DNA of 64,000 nt from Halisarca cf. caerulea (Eukaryota; Porifera; Demospongiae; Chondrillida; Halisarcidae), in contig CAUJGJ010000083.1 in the NCBI GenBank assembly GCA_963170055.1, forward strand, positions 1,740,101-1,804,100. The letters run 5' to 3'. Both the position numbers and the translations under genes were made by a program. The notes under the pieces were generated by a model. That model was given only the letters and a program-made list of their open reading frames with translations. It made no database searches and was not told the origin of the DNA. Position 1 is the first letter of the stretch; every line of letters begins with the position of its first letter. Below are positions 12,996-24,756 of this stretch, piece after piece.

Positions 12996-15036
12996 ACAGG
13001 CTGGTTGGTTGGTGGCATGCACCATGCAGTACACTCATGTTCTTGTTTGTATAGTGACTCTGCAATGCTACATGGTAGTAGGTAGTGTCCAAATCTGCCC
13101 ATTCTTGGGGATGGTCTATGGCAAATGGTGTCTACTGGGCAATAATACTGTACATGTTGATCTCTTTGGGGTTTATGTTGATATGCCATTAATTTTTGGG
13201 ATGCAGATTGTGTTTAATACAGTACTACAATTTTTGTGTATTGTAGTACAGTAAGTGTGGGTTTACCATATCCAAATGGTTAACGCCATGAGCTACATGC
13301 GTGGTATCCCTGTTTAGTGATACCACAGTAGTCTTGTATGGTAGTGTGGTCTGTGTGGAGCATATTACAGCTGCTGTCTAACCACTTGTGTTCATCATTG
13401 GTCAACATAGGGTGTCTCCATTCCTTTTATTGGTTTTGAGCAATTCATGCAGCAGTCTTTGTAGCCTCATTGCTAAACCAATTTTTTCCATCATGGTGTG
13501 TTGCCTACTGGGCTGTTCAATTTGGTTTCTGTAAGTGTAATATAACATTGAGTTATTTCCTATGTTATGGTGCAGTTGTAGCAATATACTGATTTATGCT
13601 GAGTTATCCAGTGTAGATGCTGCAGCCATTTTGGTTTACAGTATGTTTGTTGCATGTATTATGCTGTTTAGTTCGGTAAGACCACTTTGGCCAATTGCCT
13701 GTGGTATGTGACCTTCTAGTAATTTGCTGTACAACTATACTGCAAAGTTCATTTTTCATCCCTGACTCATCTTTCCAATTGAGTCAAACCCTTCTGCAAA
13801 AAGTAATATCCACAAATTCCACTAATTTTTGCACACAATATTTTTTTGTACTGTAATAATGTCGGCATATCTAGTTGCAGTCTTGCCGCTGTACTGCATG
13901 CCACCGTAGATGTGACCTGCTTTTTACCAACTCTTACTCCTTGGCTCTTACTTTTTGCCTTGTATATCAAAGAGGAATGGAATTTCATCCTTATTTGAAG
14001 AAATGATTGGAAAAAATTGAGGAAATTCACATCAATACAAACAGTAAAATCTACAGTATAGCTCATAAATAAGGTAATGCTAACTGGAAGAAGTTAGCAA
14101 AATGCGGATAAGCTAATTGTAAACAATATAAACCATTGAACTTCACAAATGCATTACAAGGTAGGTGTATAATGTACGTACATAACTCTGTAATATGAAA
14201 AATTTGTAAAACTTCAATATGGCAGAAAGTGTTTTTTTCGATACAAAAAATTGATCGTTTTTTCAGCAGTATTACAGTATGTTCTGAATCTCCGGTTGTT
14301 TAGGCCACACAAAGTAAATTATAGGTTTCTGGTTTTGGACATCCTTGAAAGTTGACCAGGCCACCAGGGTTTTTATTTTTTTGAATCTAGTTATTGACAA
14401 AGGCATTCATGCAAGTATATTCCTTATATCTGTGAACAGATGCTATTAATGCTAGATAGCAAGTATGTTGAATTACAAGTTGAAAGATGATACAAACTTA
14501 TACAGCACAATTAGATTGGGAGTGCATGCCTGGATGGAAACAGATAGCCACTAGTCCCACAATAGCACAATGGTTGTGCATGTGCTTATGTGGAACACAC
14601 ATGCATTCTAGATAACAATATTTTGGTCAGGGTTTGAACCCAGCATGCTCACCGACTTTTCTTTAAAAAAAAATTTTCTTCTTTCACCAAAAATTATTGA
14701 CCAGGAAGAGGACCAGAAACATAAAATTAAGTTTACATGGCCTTGTTGTACTATCATATCTTCTCTTTGTTCACACAAATAGCATAGTTGGGAATGCATT
14801 TACAAGCAAAAATGGCTATCTATAAGAAATTGCCATCATTGGTTCATTGTGTTTACACGCACTTTAATTGGTATTGTGTAAGTATGACTAATAATGCTCG
14901 GTTCACAATCCATTGCAAGGTCACATTGCAAGAGATTTTGGCTGTTGTCACCTTGTATTTAATTGTAAATTCCCATGTTTTAGCGTATTCATAAAATGGC
15001 CGAATATATCTTTGTATTAGCACGTATTTTATAGCA

Positions 15037-15091
15037 ACAATTGGTCATATTGCAAGCCTTGTGACATGTTGTGAACCAAGCTTAAGACCAT
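15037..15091 (+). repeat. 55-bp direct repeat, copy 1
   Basis: A 55-nt sequence beginning ACAATTGGTCATATTGCAAG and ending CTTAAGACCAT. It recurs without any difference at 16008-16062, in the same orientation 971 bp away. This copy lies in unique-looking sequence and is probably the donor. Confidence 0.9.
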
Positions 15092-15931
15092 GTAAGGCAC
15101 AATGAAGATGTTGACTTGTTTAGCTTACAAATCTCCAATTTTCCATTTATGTAGGGTTTCAAGTTCCGTCAAGTTTGTACTCAACTTCTCATTGTTTGCA
15201 CATGCTGAAAAGAAAGCTATTGCAATTTGTTAGTAGTGTTGATGCATATGTTTTATCGGTGAGTACATACGTACATATTAGTGCTGTGGTAGTGATCATT
15301 GGTAATTGTATTTTGTTCTAATCAGTTCAATTGCAAGTATTGGTAATATAATTTTATGTGACTTGTTTTAGTCCCAGAGTAGTTGGTAGTGGTAGTTGAT
15401 GTTTTCCTACCATTTGAATGGTTAAAATGTTCAAGTACTGTGCTGATGGTATTCTTTATACGCCTGTGAATATATTTCACCTGCAAAGAAGATAGTGCTT
15501 AGTTACAGTACCAACTGTTGTGTGCTACAGTGAAAATGGTAACCCATTGAACTGGTAAAAAGGCATCATTCACATGTTTGATTGCCACAGATATGGTAGA
15601 TTGACTTTAGCAGGTATCCAGGAAATAGTCTGTAATACATAGGTAGTTAAAATTGTTTAAAAATATAGCACAATTAATTGCATCTGAGTGCTTTTGTCAA
15701 CGTCCATAGCATAATGGTAATTGGACTCAGATAGATGTATATTTTGTAGCTGTTTTCAAAACACATGTTTTTGGCATATGGAAATAAAATGTGTAAAAAT
15801 CAAAAATACAGATGTCACCTAGCCATATATAGCATTCCAGTAACCATTATTTCTATGTATGCACTTATTGTTCAAAAGAGTTTTACCAAAGCTTTATTAT
15901 CTCAATCTTGCCACCTGTACTAATTATGCAG

Positions 15932-16140
15932 TACAGTGAAACATCTATAATCCAGCACTCAATGGGGTTTGAAAAAATGTCGCATTAAGGATTACAGAGT
16001 AGCTCTTACAATTGGTCATATTGCAAGCCTTGTGACATGTTGTGAACCAAGCTTAAGACCATATGGTGACTGTGCTGTACCTCAGAGGATGGTCAGATTA
16101 TAGAGAATGTCTGATTACTGATTACAAAGGTTTCACTGTA
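15932..16140. mobile_element. pogo-like MITE carrying a 55-bp insertion
   Basis: The left end is TACAGTGAAACATCTATAATC and the right end CAAAGGTTTCACTGTA, with TA at both borders. Its body matches the copy at 42537-42690 (shared words GATTACAGAGT, GACTGT, GTACCTCA, GATGGTCAGATTA), except that 16008-16062 interrupts the alignment. That segment is identical to 15037-15091. Confidence 0.75.
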
Positions 16141-18673
16141 TTGGAGTCATCTTTTTTACTGTCTACTGCTTAATATTTTTTGTTAATCTTGTGTGTGATG
16201 TTCTACACTTCTGTACTGGAAGAGTCATAAATGTCCATTGTGCAGACACTACACAACACTGGACTGCAGTTTCAAAGAAGTGTTCAGCAGGTATTTTAGC
16301 TGATAAGAAGTTGTTCTGTGACCATTGTTGCATGAGCTTTGTGCCTTCATCTTTCATAGGCAATGAGTCTTGAGGAAATACTCACTGAACATGGAAAATA
16401 CTTAACCTTGATTTGGGATCAGTGTTTACTCAGTACCAAAGTGTGTACACATGATATACATTAAACACAGTACTTATCCGCAATTCTGGCACAGAATCTA
16501 ATATTGCAATCTTACCACACTTATATAGACAAAGTTCATGAAAGAGATTGTTCTGAAGATATTGAACATGTGCCTTTTATTTGGACAGTTGTGGACTACT
16601 AACCTGCAGGATTTGGAGTAAGATACGTAACTAGAACATGTGTGCTATAAATGGCCATATGTTGGCCAAAAGTGGAGGCAGTATAGCTACAAATGCTATC
16701 AGATATTTTCAATTGGTTGAACAAGTCAACAACTGTAAAAATTGTTGTCTTTGGATGATGTGTGTATACTAATGAACATAAAATCTCCTTGTTGCTTTCT
16801 GTAGTAAGGGAGCTATTGAAGAAATTGAACAGGACTTTTCAAAGCATTACTTTTTCTTTACTACATATTTGATGAAGTCTGCTAAAATTGGCTCAAATTT
16901 ACACTGTAAGTTAGTTTAGTACAGAGTGTATAGGCAAATTACCAAACACCAAAATACAAGTTGTCTTCAAAATATACTGTATTTGAAATTAACTTGGGGC
17001 CATCCTGACAAATTCTTGAGCTAATTTCCTTTGATGAAGAGTATATACAGTATTTAGACTCCTCGTTCGAGGAATTTCACAGTTCTCTTAAATCTTTGCT
17101 GTGAATATTCCTATACCAACATAATATTATTTTTGGTATTCTTCTTCCATGTAATTTGTCCAGTTGTATAGCCAGTCCAAATTGGTCAAAAATGCTTCTT
17201 TGCAATCATCTAGTAGAGTCCCTTATGACTCTCTTGAAGCTTTTCCTACTTTTGTTCAAATTCTACTTGACTTGTATGATATTCAATTGAAACATACAGT
17301 AGATCATTATGGCCTAAACTACTATATAGATCAAACTTTTGCAGTTTTTGCGAATCAGTGGGCATCCACAAAAAGTACAATCCGCTAAAATCATCACTGC
17401 CTTCTTTCTCATGGAAGTCAAAATAACCGGCGGTATACACAGATTGCACTAACGTTAACAGCACCAAACATGTATACAGCAGCTACATTCTAAGATACAT
17501 TTGTGTCATCTTGTCATTGTAGACAATTGTCGTTTGGTAGTGTTGCCACTTTGGCAACCCTACACTATTTCAACAAGAAATCTGCACGAGATTCATCTGC
17601 AGATGGGTAGTCATCCGATTTCCCTTCCCTGGAGAAATTTGTCCCTGTTTCCACCACACAGGCGGTGCACAATGAACTCCAACAGGACAGATGCAATAAA
17701 TTTACAGCTTGTTATATCACTGATATGTCACAGTCTTCTTGGTCAGTTATTGTCTCGGCAACCATTTTTATTGAATAAATTATTCATAGGATGCTTGAGC
17801 TGTCCATGAAATTTTCCTCAAAATTTGGTAACTGCGAAAGTTTCAGTCTATATGGTAGTTGTCACCATCCCCACCTTGCGATCTAGGTCCATAAAAGCCC
17901 TTGCTTTACTTGAAATTCTAACTAACAAAGATCCCTTGGTAGTGGGTATTAACTTTTACATGTGTCTCTTGATTGGGAGTTATAGTTTAGTGAGTCATAC
18001 ATTATCCTAACTAGCAAGATACTGTAAACCAATTACATTTTCTGACATCATAACTGCAATAAAACAGGCACTCAAAAAGTAAAGTTTGAGATCTCCTGTA
18101 TCTCAAATGATGATCAAACAAAGGATGCTTGCTTAAGGTTCTCGAAGTTACATGTCATTTTTGACACAACATAAATGTCACAAAATATTTGGTGTCAGCT
18201 CCCTCTTGAAGTGTTTCACTAGGAATAACAAGATTATCATGAGAAAGTGTAATGCGTATATCCAACTGGCCCTTTTGCTAATAATTATTAGAAGTGTAAC
18301 TAGCTATTGAAATCAGGAGAAAAATTTGTCAGGAATTCAAGTAAAAACTGTTATTCTGTTTATTGAAGTTCAGTGTGTGCTGATCACAGGTCACTTTATG
18401 TGCTGCTTAATATCTATGTTGTTAATGAGCTTGTTTCAAACACAATGCTTGGGCAGAGCACATGATTCTGTTTTAATATTTGTGATATGTCCATGACTAG
18501 TGACATGTTGATTCAAGATTGCATGAGTTGATCATGCAAGGCTGTTTGCACACAGCGACTACATACCTACATACCTGTACGTTGTTTAAGGGGTTAGTAG
18601 TGATTTGTATGAGCCTTTTCACTCATGCATTTTCTAATGATATCACATTTTGCAGGAGTAGGGTATTCCGTGT

Positions 18674-19150
18674 ACCGTATAACCAGAAATATTGGCAAGA
18701 AAATATTTAACAGTTTTGAACTTGACAGTTTAGGTATTGGTGGATTCTATATTTTTTTCTTGACAGTTTTTGTGTGCTCTGGTTATAAGTATATCCACAG
18801 CCGCAGGTACTGTGTGACTGACAGTGAACAGTCCATAAGTTTCAGAAGTAGATTGAGTTCTTGATCATTATTTTACAAGGATGCCAAGTTTATTAAGAGT
18901 TCTGACCATGCACTTACCATTTATGTATTCGTGATTTCTTCACAATTTTCTGCAGATGCTTTTAGCATTATTCTACTCCATTTATAAAGTAATAGTAGGA
19001 GTTATTTTATAAGCAGGCATGCACAAAACCCTAACTGCAGAAAAGTCAACCTTGTATTATATATAAATTGGTGAATTTTATGTTGGCTGTACTTGATCAA
19101 ATTGCCAATCTGCCAGAATGAAATGACCATCAATATTTCTGGTAATGCGG
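18674..19150. mobile_element. MITE with ACCGTATAACCAGAAATATT ends
   Basis: The left terminus ACCGTATAACCAGAAATATT pairs imperfectly with the right terminus AATATTTCTGGTAATGCGG. The 477-bp body is non-coding. Confidence 0.55.
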
Positions 19151-19998
19151 ACAACTTCCACCTAATACTTCGATCTGTAAAGGCTACCATTGACTGACTT
19201 TTTCTCTATATGTATGCAGTGTTTTGTTTGGCTGAATCTTTGAAGGTAAGCTTGGACCTAACTCCTGTGTCAGCTACAGAATTGTAGATTTGCAGAAAAG
19301 GACATTATTTGATGTATACGTATAACTACTGTACAGTACGTATGTCTTTAATTAATCAAACAATCATAATAATATAATATGTTTTGATAATGATTTTTCT
19401 TGTTCAATACAACATAAATGCAATGAGTACATGCAAGAACATTGTGATCAGTGCACATATTATGTATATTAGTTTCCAATTATGTATAATTGCATATAGT
19501 GCCCATGTTTAAGATGGTGTGATAAGCTTGTGACTAAGTTATACAGTAAAGAACATAATTTCTGTATGTCATCAAACTATGTATACATATAGGTTTACAA
19601 ACATTATAATTTGCATAATATATTAAATAATTATACATTGGAACCTCTAGGACCTGCACTTTGGGGTTGGGATTAATTTGTACGTACATTCACCTTGATT
19701 CACTCGATCTGCACATATGAATGTGGTCAATTTTAAGGGTGTATAAAAACCATTTAAAAATGGTAAAAGGATGTAGGATTGACACAGGATTGTGCAAAAA
19801 GCCATTATCAAAAAAGGATTTTCCAACTTAAAAACAGGAACAAGGGTAAGTTGCAAAACTGGTACAGGGCTATAGGTGGGCAAAGGGCAGGCAGGGCTAT
19901 ATAGACGAGCATAGGGCTACACATAATATTATTATACTGTAATGCCGTGAATGGTCCCGTGCCGTAAGTTATCCCCCTATCGTTTCATCATTACTGAT

Positions 19999-20475
19999 TT
20001 AACCCTCCTCTGGTGGGTCTAATTAGACCCAAAATTGAAGATTTTTTGCAGCTCAACTCGTAGCTCACAAATCATGTTTGGTATCATTCTACAGCTAATT
20101 CAATATAGAATCAATATAACAAGTACAAATGCCGATCCACTGAATGTTTCTTGGAATTCACGGTGAATCGCCGAATGCCGTAAATTTTAGAAAGAGCAGA
20201 AGAAGAGCTTTCTCCTGATGCCCATTGTTAGTGTCCATCTCATTGCGCAAACACTGCGAAAATTCTACAATTTTGAAGCGGCAAAATATTGTGATTTCTT
20301 TGATTTTTCAACATGTGTTAAGGAAATAGATACATTTACTTTCACAAAAGGACACAAATATCCTTTTAATCGAAATGTAACTTCTTCGATTAAGCCAGAT
20401 TTCCAAGATATTGGAGCATTTTTGAATGCATGAAAACATATCGGCCATTTTATATAGTGAGGGTAGGAGGGTTAA
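19999..20475. mobile_element. piggyBac-like non-autonomous element (TTAA target)
   Basis: It is bounded on both sides by TTAA (19999-20002 and 20472-20475). Directly inside are CCCTCCTC on the left and its near reverse complement AGGAGGG on the right; next to the left end is a small palindrome, GGGTCTAATTAGACCC. TTAA duplication plus CCCT/AGGG ends is the hallmark of piggyBac elements. A 71-codon open frame at 20218-20433 has no domain I recognise, so the copy is non-autonomous. Confidence 0.75.
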
Positions 20476-20919
20476 ACCCTAACCATTGATACTCGACCCT
20501 ACCATGTCCTATAATTATATAACCATTAATTAATAGTCGACCCCACACCTATAGTTAGTTAACCCAATTTAACCCTAACGCCTCGACGGTATAGAGTTTG
20601 TATTCGATAAGCGCCCACGTATGCTGGTCAACTTTAATTTTAGGGGGACAAGATTTGGTGTGACAATATGAGGCTAGACAGAGTTAGTTGGACTGCATGA
20701 GTGCACACAGCATGTGCAAATTCCTATACATCAATGAACGTCATCATGTGATAACAATAGCTATACCACATATGTACATGGGTTTTTAGGGATCCAGAGC
20801 ATGCAATATTCAATTTCAGAAAACAATAAATAACGGTCAGAGATTGGCCAAAATCCGGAAAAAATGACCGGTCGACCATTACATCTTTCTCTCAGACAAA
20901 ATGTCTGGTCAAACTATAA

Positions 20920-21143
20920 AGTAAAGGTGGGTATAATTTAATTGGAACAGTCAGGCCAAAAGCCATGCCAACCACAAGCTAATATAAAGCCATCATTTCT
21001 TGTCCGTATCTCCATGAAGGGGGATCCGAGTTTGGCAGTATATACGTAGCAAGGATGGTTGGGCAATTTAACCATAACAAAAGTTACTGGCCTAGGCCTG
21101 TTCCAAATTACCATCGTGTTCCAAATTACCCCCCTTTACCTTA
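20920..21143. mobile_element. GGGGTAACTTGGAAC-family MITE, copy 1
   Basis: The left end contains GTAAAGGTGGGTATAATTTA then ATTGGAAC. The right end reads GTTCCAAATTACCCCCCTTT, and a second GTTCCAAATTACC lies just inside it. The internal words CCATAACAAAAGTTACTGGCC and CACAAGCTAAT are shared with copies at 46836-47057, 47075-47246 and 54976-55168. Confidence 0.65.
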
Positions 21144-21300
21144 TACTCTGTATTTTTTAGTGCATGCAGGAGTTCAAAGTCTAGTATGTAGGGCTTTAGT
21201 TCTTTGAAAGTTTCCAAAAAGAAGTTTAGGCGGCCAATCGTCGACCGCTATAACTTGCGAAAACGGCAGCAAAAATTCGATCGCAATTTAGCAGCTATAC

Positions 21301-21797
21301 TGTTTTAGATGAAAGTCAGTACGGCGAATCTAATGGTGGTGACCGTTTTTCGATTGGTCGAAGTATGACCAAGTTATACGTAAAAATTAATCAATATTGT
21401 AGTGCAACGCGTGCGAGAAGATTACTTGCCACCAATGCGGAGTTAAATGAAATGGATCCAAAATTGTAGCAGATATTCACCACTTTCATGATCAACTAGG
21501 AAAGTGAAAGAAAAAGCGTATTTCGGACAATTATCCTTGCATTTGTCGGAGAGGGTTCTCCGAAATTTCCACACTAAACGTCCTTACAAGCTCGAAACAT
21601 ACCCGAAACAAACCCTCACGCCGTGCGAAGATGATTCATCCCTCGGCTATCCGTGGTAGAAAATTGGAGGAGATTGCCCTACTTAAACCACCTGCGTTGC
21701 ACCAAATTATGATTATACGCATAACTTGGTCATAAATCGGCCAATCGAAAAACGGTTACCACCATTAGATTCGCCGTACTGACTTTCATCTACAACA
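21301..21797. mobile_element. Foldback MITE with ~80-bp arms
   Basis: The left arm (21301-21387) and right arm (about 21715-21797) are inverted copies. They share AGATGAAAGTCAGTACGGCG, AATCTAATGGTGGT and TTTTTCGATTGG, and the arms end near the centre with ACCAAGTTATACG. The 330-bp middle is non-coding. Confidence 0.8.
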
Positions 21798-23225
21798 TCA
21801 TTTTCGGATGTTTCCGACAGCAATGATATTTTTCATTGTGACCCCTACTATAGGGATTGACGCAGTTACAATTAAACGGTTATTATTAGTAAATTACATT
21901 ACCTCTACTATCTTTGTGATAGCTGAGCTCTGCAATGTTCCAAATTTCGCTTCTTTTCGCTTCTAAATGTTCACGATTACTCCTCGATCGTTTTTTTTGC
22001 ACGAAGCGGCCATTTCGCTCGGCGCAATCTCATTCCCGGAAATATGGCCTTATCAATCCTTCATGTGAAACAACACTGCACAGTCATACCGGTAATTCTG
22101 CACGGAGATACTACATACTACAGAGTATCTATGCATGGTAGAAGGGTACAATCAATATAGTACACAGAATGGTCCATACAATGTCTGTTCCCTTGGTGGA
22201 ATCTAGGGTTTCCCACTAAGTTCCAATAACTAACTTTGTCAAATTAAATATTATTATGTCCAAAAGTAGCCATCATTTCAAGAATTAGTTGGTGTCAGGA
22301 CATGTCCAACCACTTTTGAAAGTGGTCTGATCAGGCCTGAGCCGATTATTCACCAAGCATCGCCTATTATTTTATTCCATTATTCCTCCAAACTCCACCT
22401 ATTCTTCTTGAATACACCCCCTGTTTTTCAGCTGATATTCGCGCCCTCCTTACATCGATGATGATTTAGGCACCGTAACTTTGTTGCTATGAAGTTTTAT
22501 AAGACCTCAGACAGCAGACGACACAATATGTGTATTCATACTTACATTGCAGCACAAATAATGTGTTCTTATATGCATTACTTCCTATTGTGACAGAAAA
22601 AGTCATTTAAAGGGGTACGGAAACACATTCTATGCCGTGCTGATCTGCTATTTTGTGCTACAATCTTTATGAAGCTCCCTATTATTTGCAAATTATTCCT
22701 GATTCACAGAGGTACCTATTGTTTGTGAAATTAAGTGCACATAATTGGCTCAGGCCTAGGTCTGACACAATGTCTGATCACTTTCCAAATGTTATATTTT
22801 TCTCTGCAATTATACTGACCAAGACTACTGGTGGGATCAGCATGTATGTAGCTATAGGGCCTGAGGGATGAGGTCAGTAAGATATGGCATGCTCCCTTAA
22901 GAGACGCCATGCATGCATGTGCATGGTAACTACATGCATAAATCAGTATATAAAGTACACACACAATTAATGGTTGTTAAGCATGAGAGTAAGGAAATAG
23001 GTGCTTAATAAAGAGCACCTGCTTAATAGCCATATTATCATGTTAGCCATGCCATTCTCCAGTAAATACACCAACAGCTAATAATCAGCATTTACAGTAG
23101 TTCCTGCATGACGGCCAGTGTGGTTAGGAAATTACCCTCTTCTGATGTGCATGAATAGGCACAGAGTGTAAAATATATGGCCATGTATGGAGTATGCGTG
23201 TGCACATAATTTTTATAAAAGAAAT

Positions 23226-23424
23226 ACAGTGTATGGGACCCCTCTAATGCGGACACCTTGGGACCTGAAAGCACTGTCCTGATTATCGAGGTGTCCTCAT
23301 TTCAGGGGTTGGAGATCGATGTACTGTGGCTTATTATAGTGGAACATTTGGTTCCTGTGGTATGTCCACATTGGAGGGGTGTCCCCAATTCAGTGGGCTG
23401 GATTAGAGGGGTTCCACTGGGCAC
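23226..23424. mobile_element. pogo-like MITE, GTGTCC-rich subfamily, copy 1
   Basis: The ends are ACAGTGTATGGGACCCCTCT and GGATTAGAGGGGTTCCACTG. The body repeats GGTGTCC/GGACACC words and matches, inverted, the copies at 57943-58133 and 52516-53055 (shared TCATTTCAGGGGTTGGAGAT and CTGTCCTGATTAT). Confidence 0.65.
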
Positions 23425-23931
23425 AGTGCTATGTACGCGCAGTGTATTACTATATGTAGACAATATAATTTTAATGTAGTCCACTTGTGTGAATTAGTGT
23501 ATACAACTGCATAGATGAAAGCATTGTTTTCGTATCTTCAGTCTATATTAAAACATATTATTGTAATCCTTGCTATTATATAATAATAGCCAATTTGGCT
23601 TGCTTACATACATATGTATGTGAACCAATTAAGCCCCATCCTAACAAAATGTTGCCATGCAGTCCTAGCATTTCATGTATTGTTGTGGAAGCCTACATTG
23701 TCAACTAACTAGTGAGTTTGCATGGGTAGTCTTTGCATGCATGGTATATTATAATATTATTACTTCATGCAGACTAGTTGTGCTTGTACCTAGTTCCTGC
23801 ATGCTTATCTTTGTATAATACATAGCCATTTACAGTATTATAGTTTTATGTAAGTACAGTATGTTTTTAAAATCAACATGGTAGTATGTACATACACTAT
23901 CTTCCAAAGTAATTATTCATAATTAGTATAT

Positions 23932-24126
23932 TATAGTGAAACCTCTATTACGGACACCATTGAGACCACAGTAAGCTGTCCTGTATACTGGTGGAGTGTC
24001 CATATTTTGGAGAAATCAAATGTACACATCAATGTGAGGGATTTCAAATGGGGGCAGAGATATTATGGTGTCCTGTTAAAGGAGGTGTCTGCATTTAGGT
24101 GGTGTCCTTTAGTAGACGTTTCACTT
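23932..24126. mobile_element. pogo-like MITE, GTGTCC-rich subfamily, diverged copy
   Basis: It begins TATAGTGAAACCTCTATTAC and ends GTAGACGTTTCACTTTA, with GTGTCC-type internal words. It lies a few hundred bases beyond the SURF4 stop codon. Confidence 0.55.
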
Positions 24127-24305
24127 TAAACTTAACAATGCAATATCCATAAGCACAGTGCACAGATGCATATTCATCAAGATAATATTATTAATGCACA
24201 GTACATACAGTACATAACTACCCATCAAGCTAAATTAATGACTATATACGTAACCTATCATTATAAAGTCATGAAATGTTCTACCCTTTCTACCAGTGTC
24301 CAAAT

Positions 24306-24756
24306 TTACCACTGCTTCTTGTAGTCATCCCAGCTGACACCGCCAGGTCCAAGAGCAACAATCAGAAGTAAACCTCCAACAACAGACAGGGTTTGGAAGA
24401 AGTCATACTTATAAAAATCTCTCATGATGCTTGAAGGTTCACTCCACCATGGATTCATGATGAAATTAAAGCATGTCAACCACAACATCAGAATAAAAGC
24501 GCATACTTTTGTCTTGTATCCCAGAACAACTCCTGCCATGAAAACTAATCCAATGATGAGTCCAACAACTTGGACAATAGACATATCAAACTTGAACAGA
24601 GTAAGAAACATGAATATTACCAGCAGCCTTCCAGCAAGTTGCATGTAATTCTTGGTCTGGCTTATTCCAGTACTTGGAATACCCGCAAGCATTGTCTTTC
24701 CTTCTCCAGAGCTCTCAGCCAATAATAAAAGCAATGCACCACAAAGAGCAAAATTT
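24306..24756 (-). CDS. SURF4: SURF4 exon 3 (C-terminal half)
   Basis: The exon starts after the minus-strand acceptor TTATAG; its first A completes an Arg codon split after AG in exon 2. It encodes about residues 117-266 and the stop codon. It is the only part of the gene that forms a sizeable uninterrupted open frame at this end. Confidence 0.95.

Larger units (their letters stand above)
12996..19998. other. Gene-free stretch, MITE-rich
   Basis: No exon is supported. Open frames such as those near 13009-13254 and 17164-17388 are short, without family similarity I recognise. Identified contents are the MITEs at 15932-16140 and 18674-19150 and the 55-bp direct repeat with copies at 15037-15091 and 16008-16062. 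Confidence 0.5.
20476..24305. other. Gene-free stretch upstream of the SURF4 3' end
   Basis: No coding exon is supported. It contains MITEs at 20920-21143, 21301-21797, 23226-23424 and 23932-24126. The part next to 24305 should hold the SURF4 3' untranslated region, but I see no canonical AATAAA on the minus strand close to the stop codon. Confidence 0.5.

Noticed and set aside
16191..16373. Cysteine-rich 60-codon frame near 16.2 kb
   Set aside because: No repeated cysteine spacing of a known zinc finger and no good flanking exon signals.
17164..17388. 74-codon frame with mixed composition
   Set aside because: I looked for a conserved domain and neighbouring exons and found neither.
20218..20433. 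Frame inside the piggyBac-like element as a transposase fragment
   Set aside because: No DDD-type transposase motif is visible in 71 codons; chance cannot be excluded.
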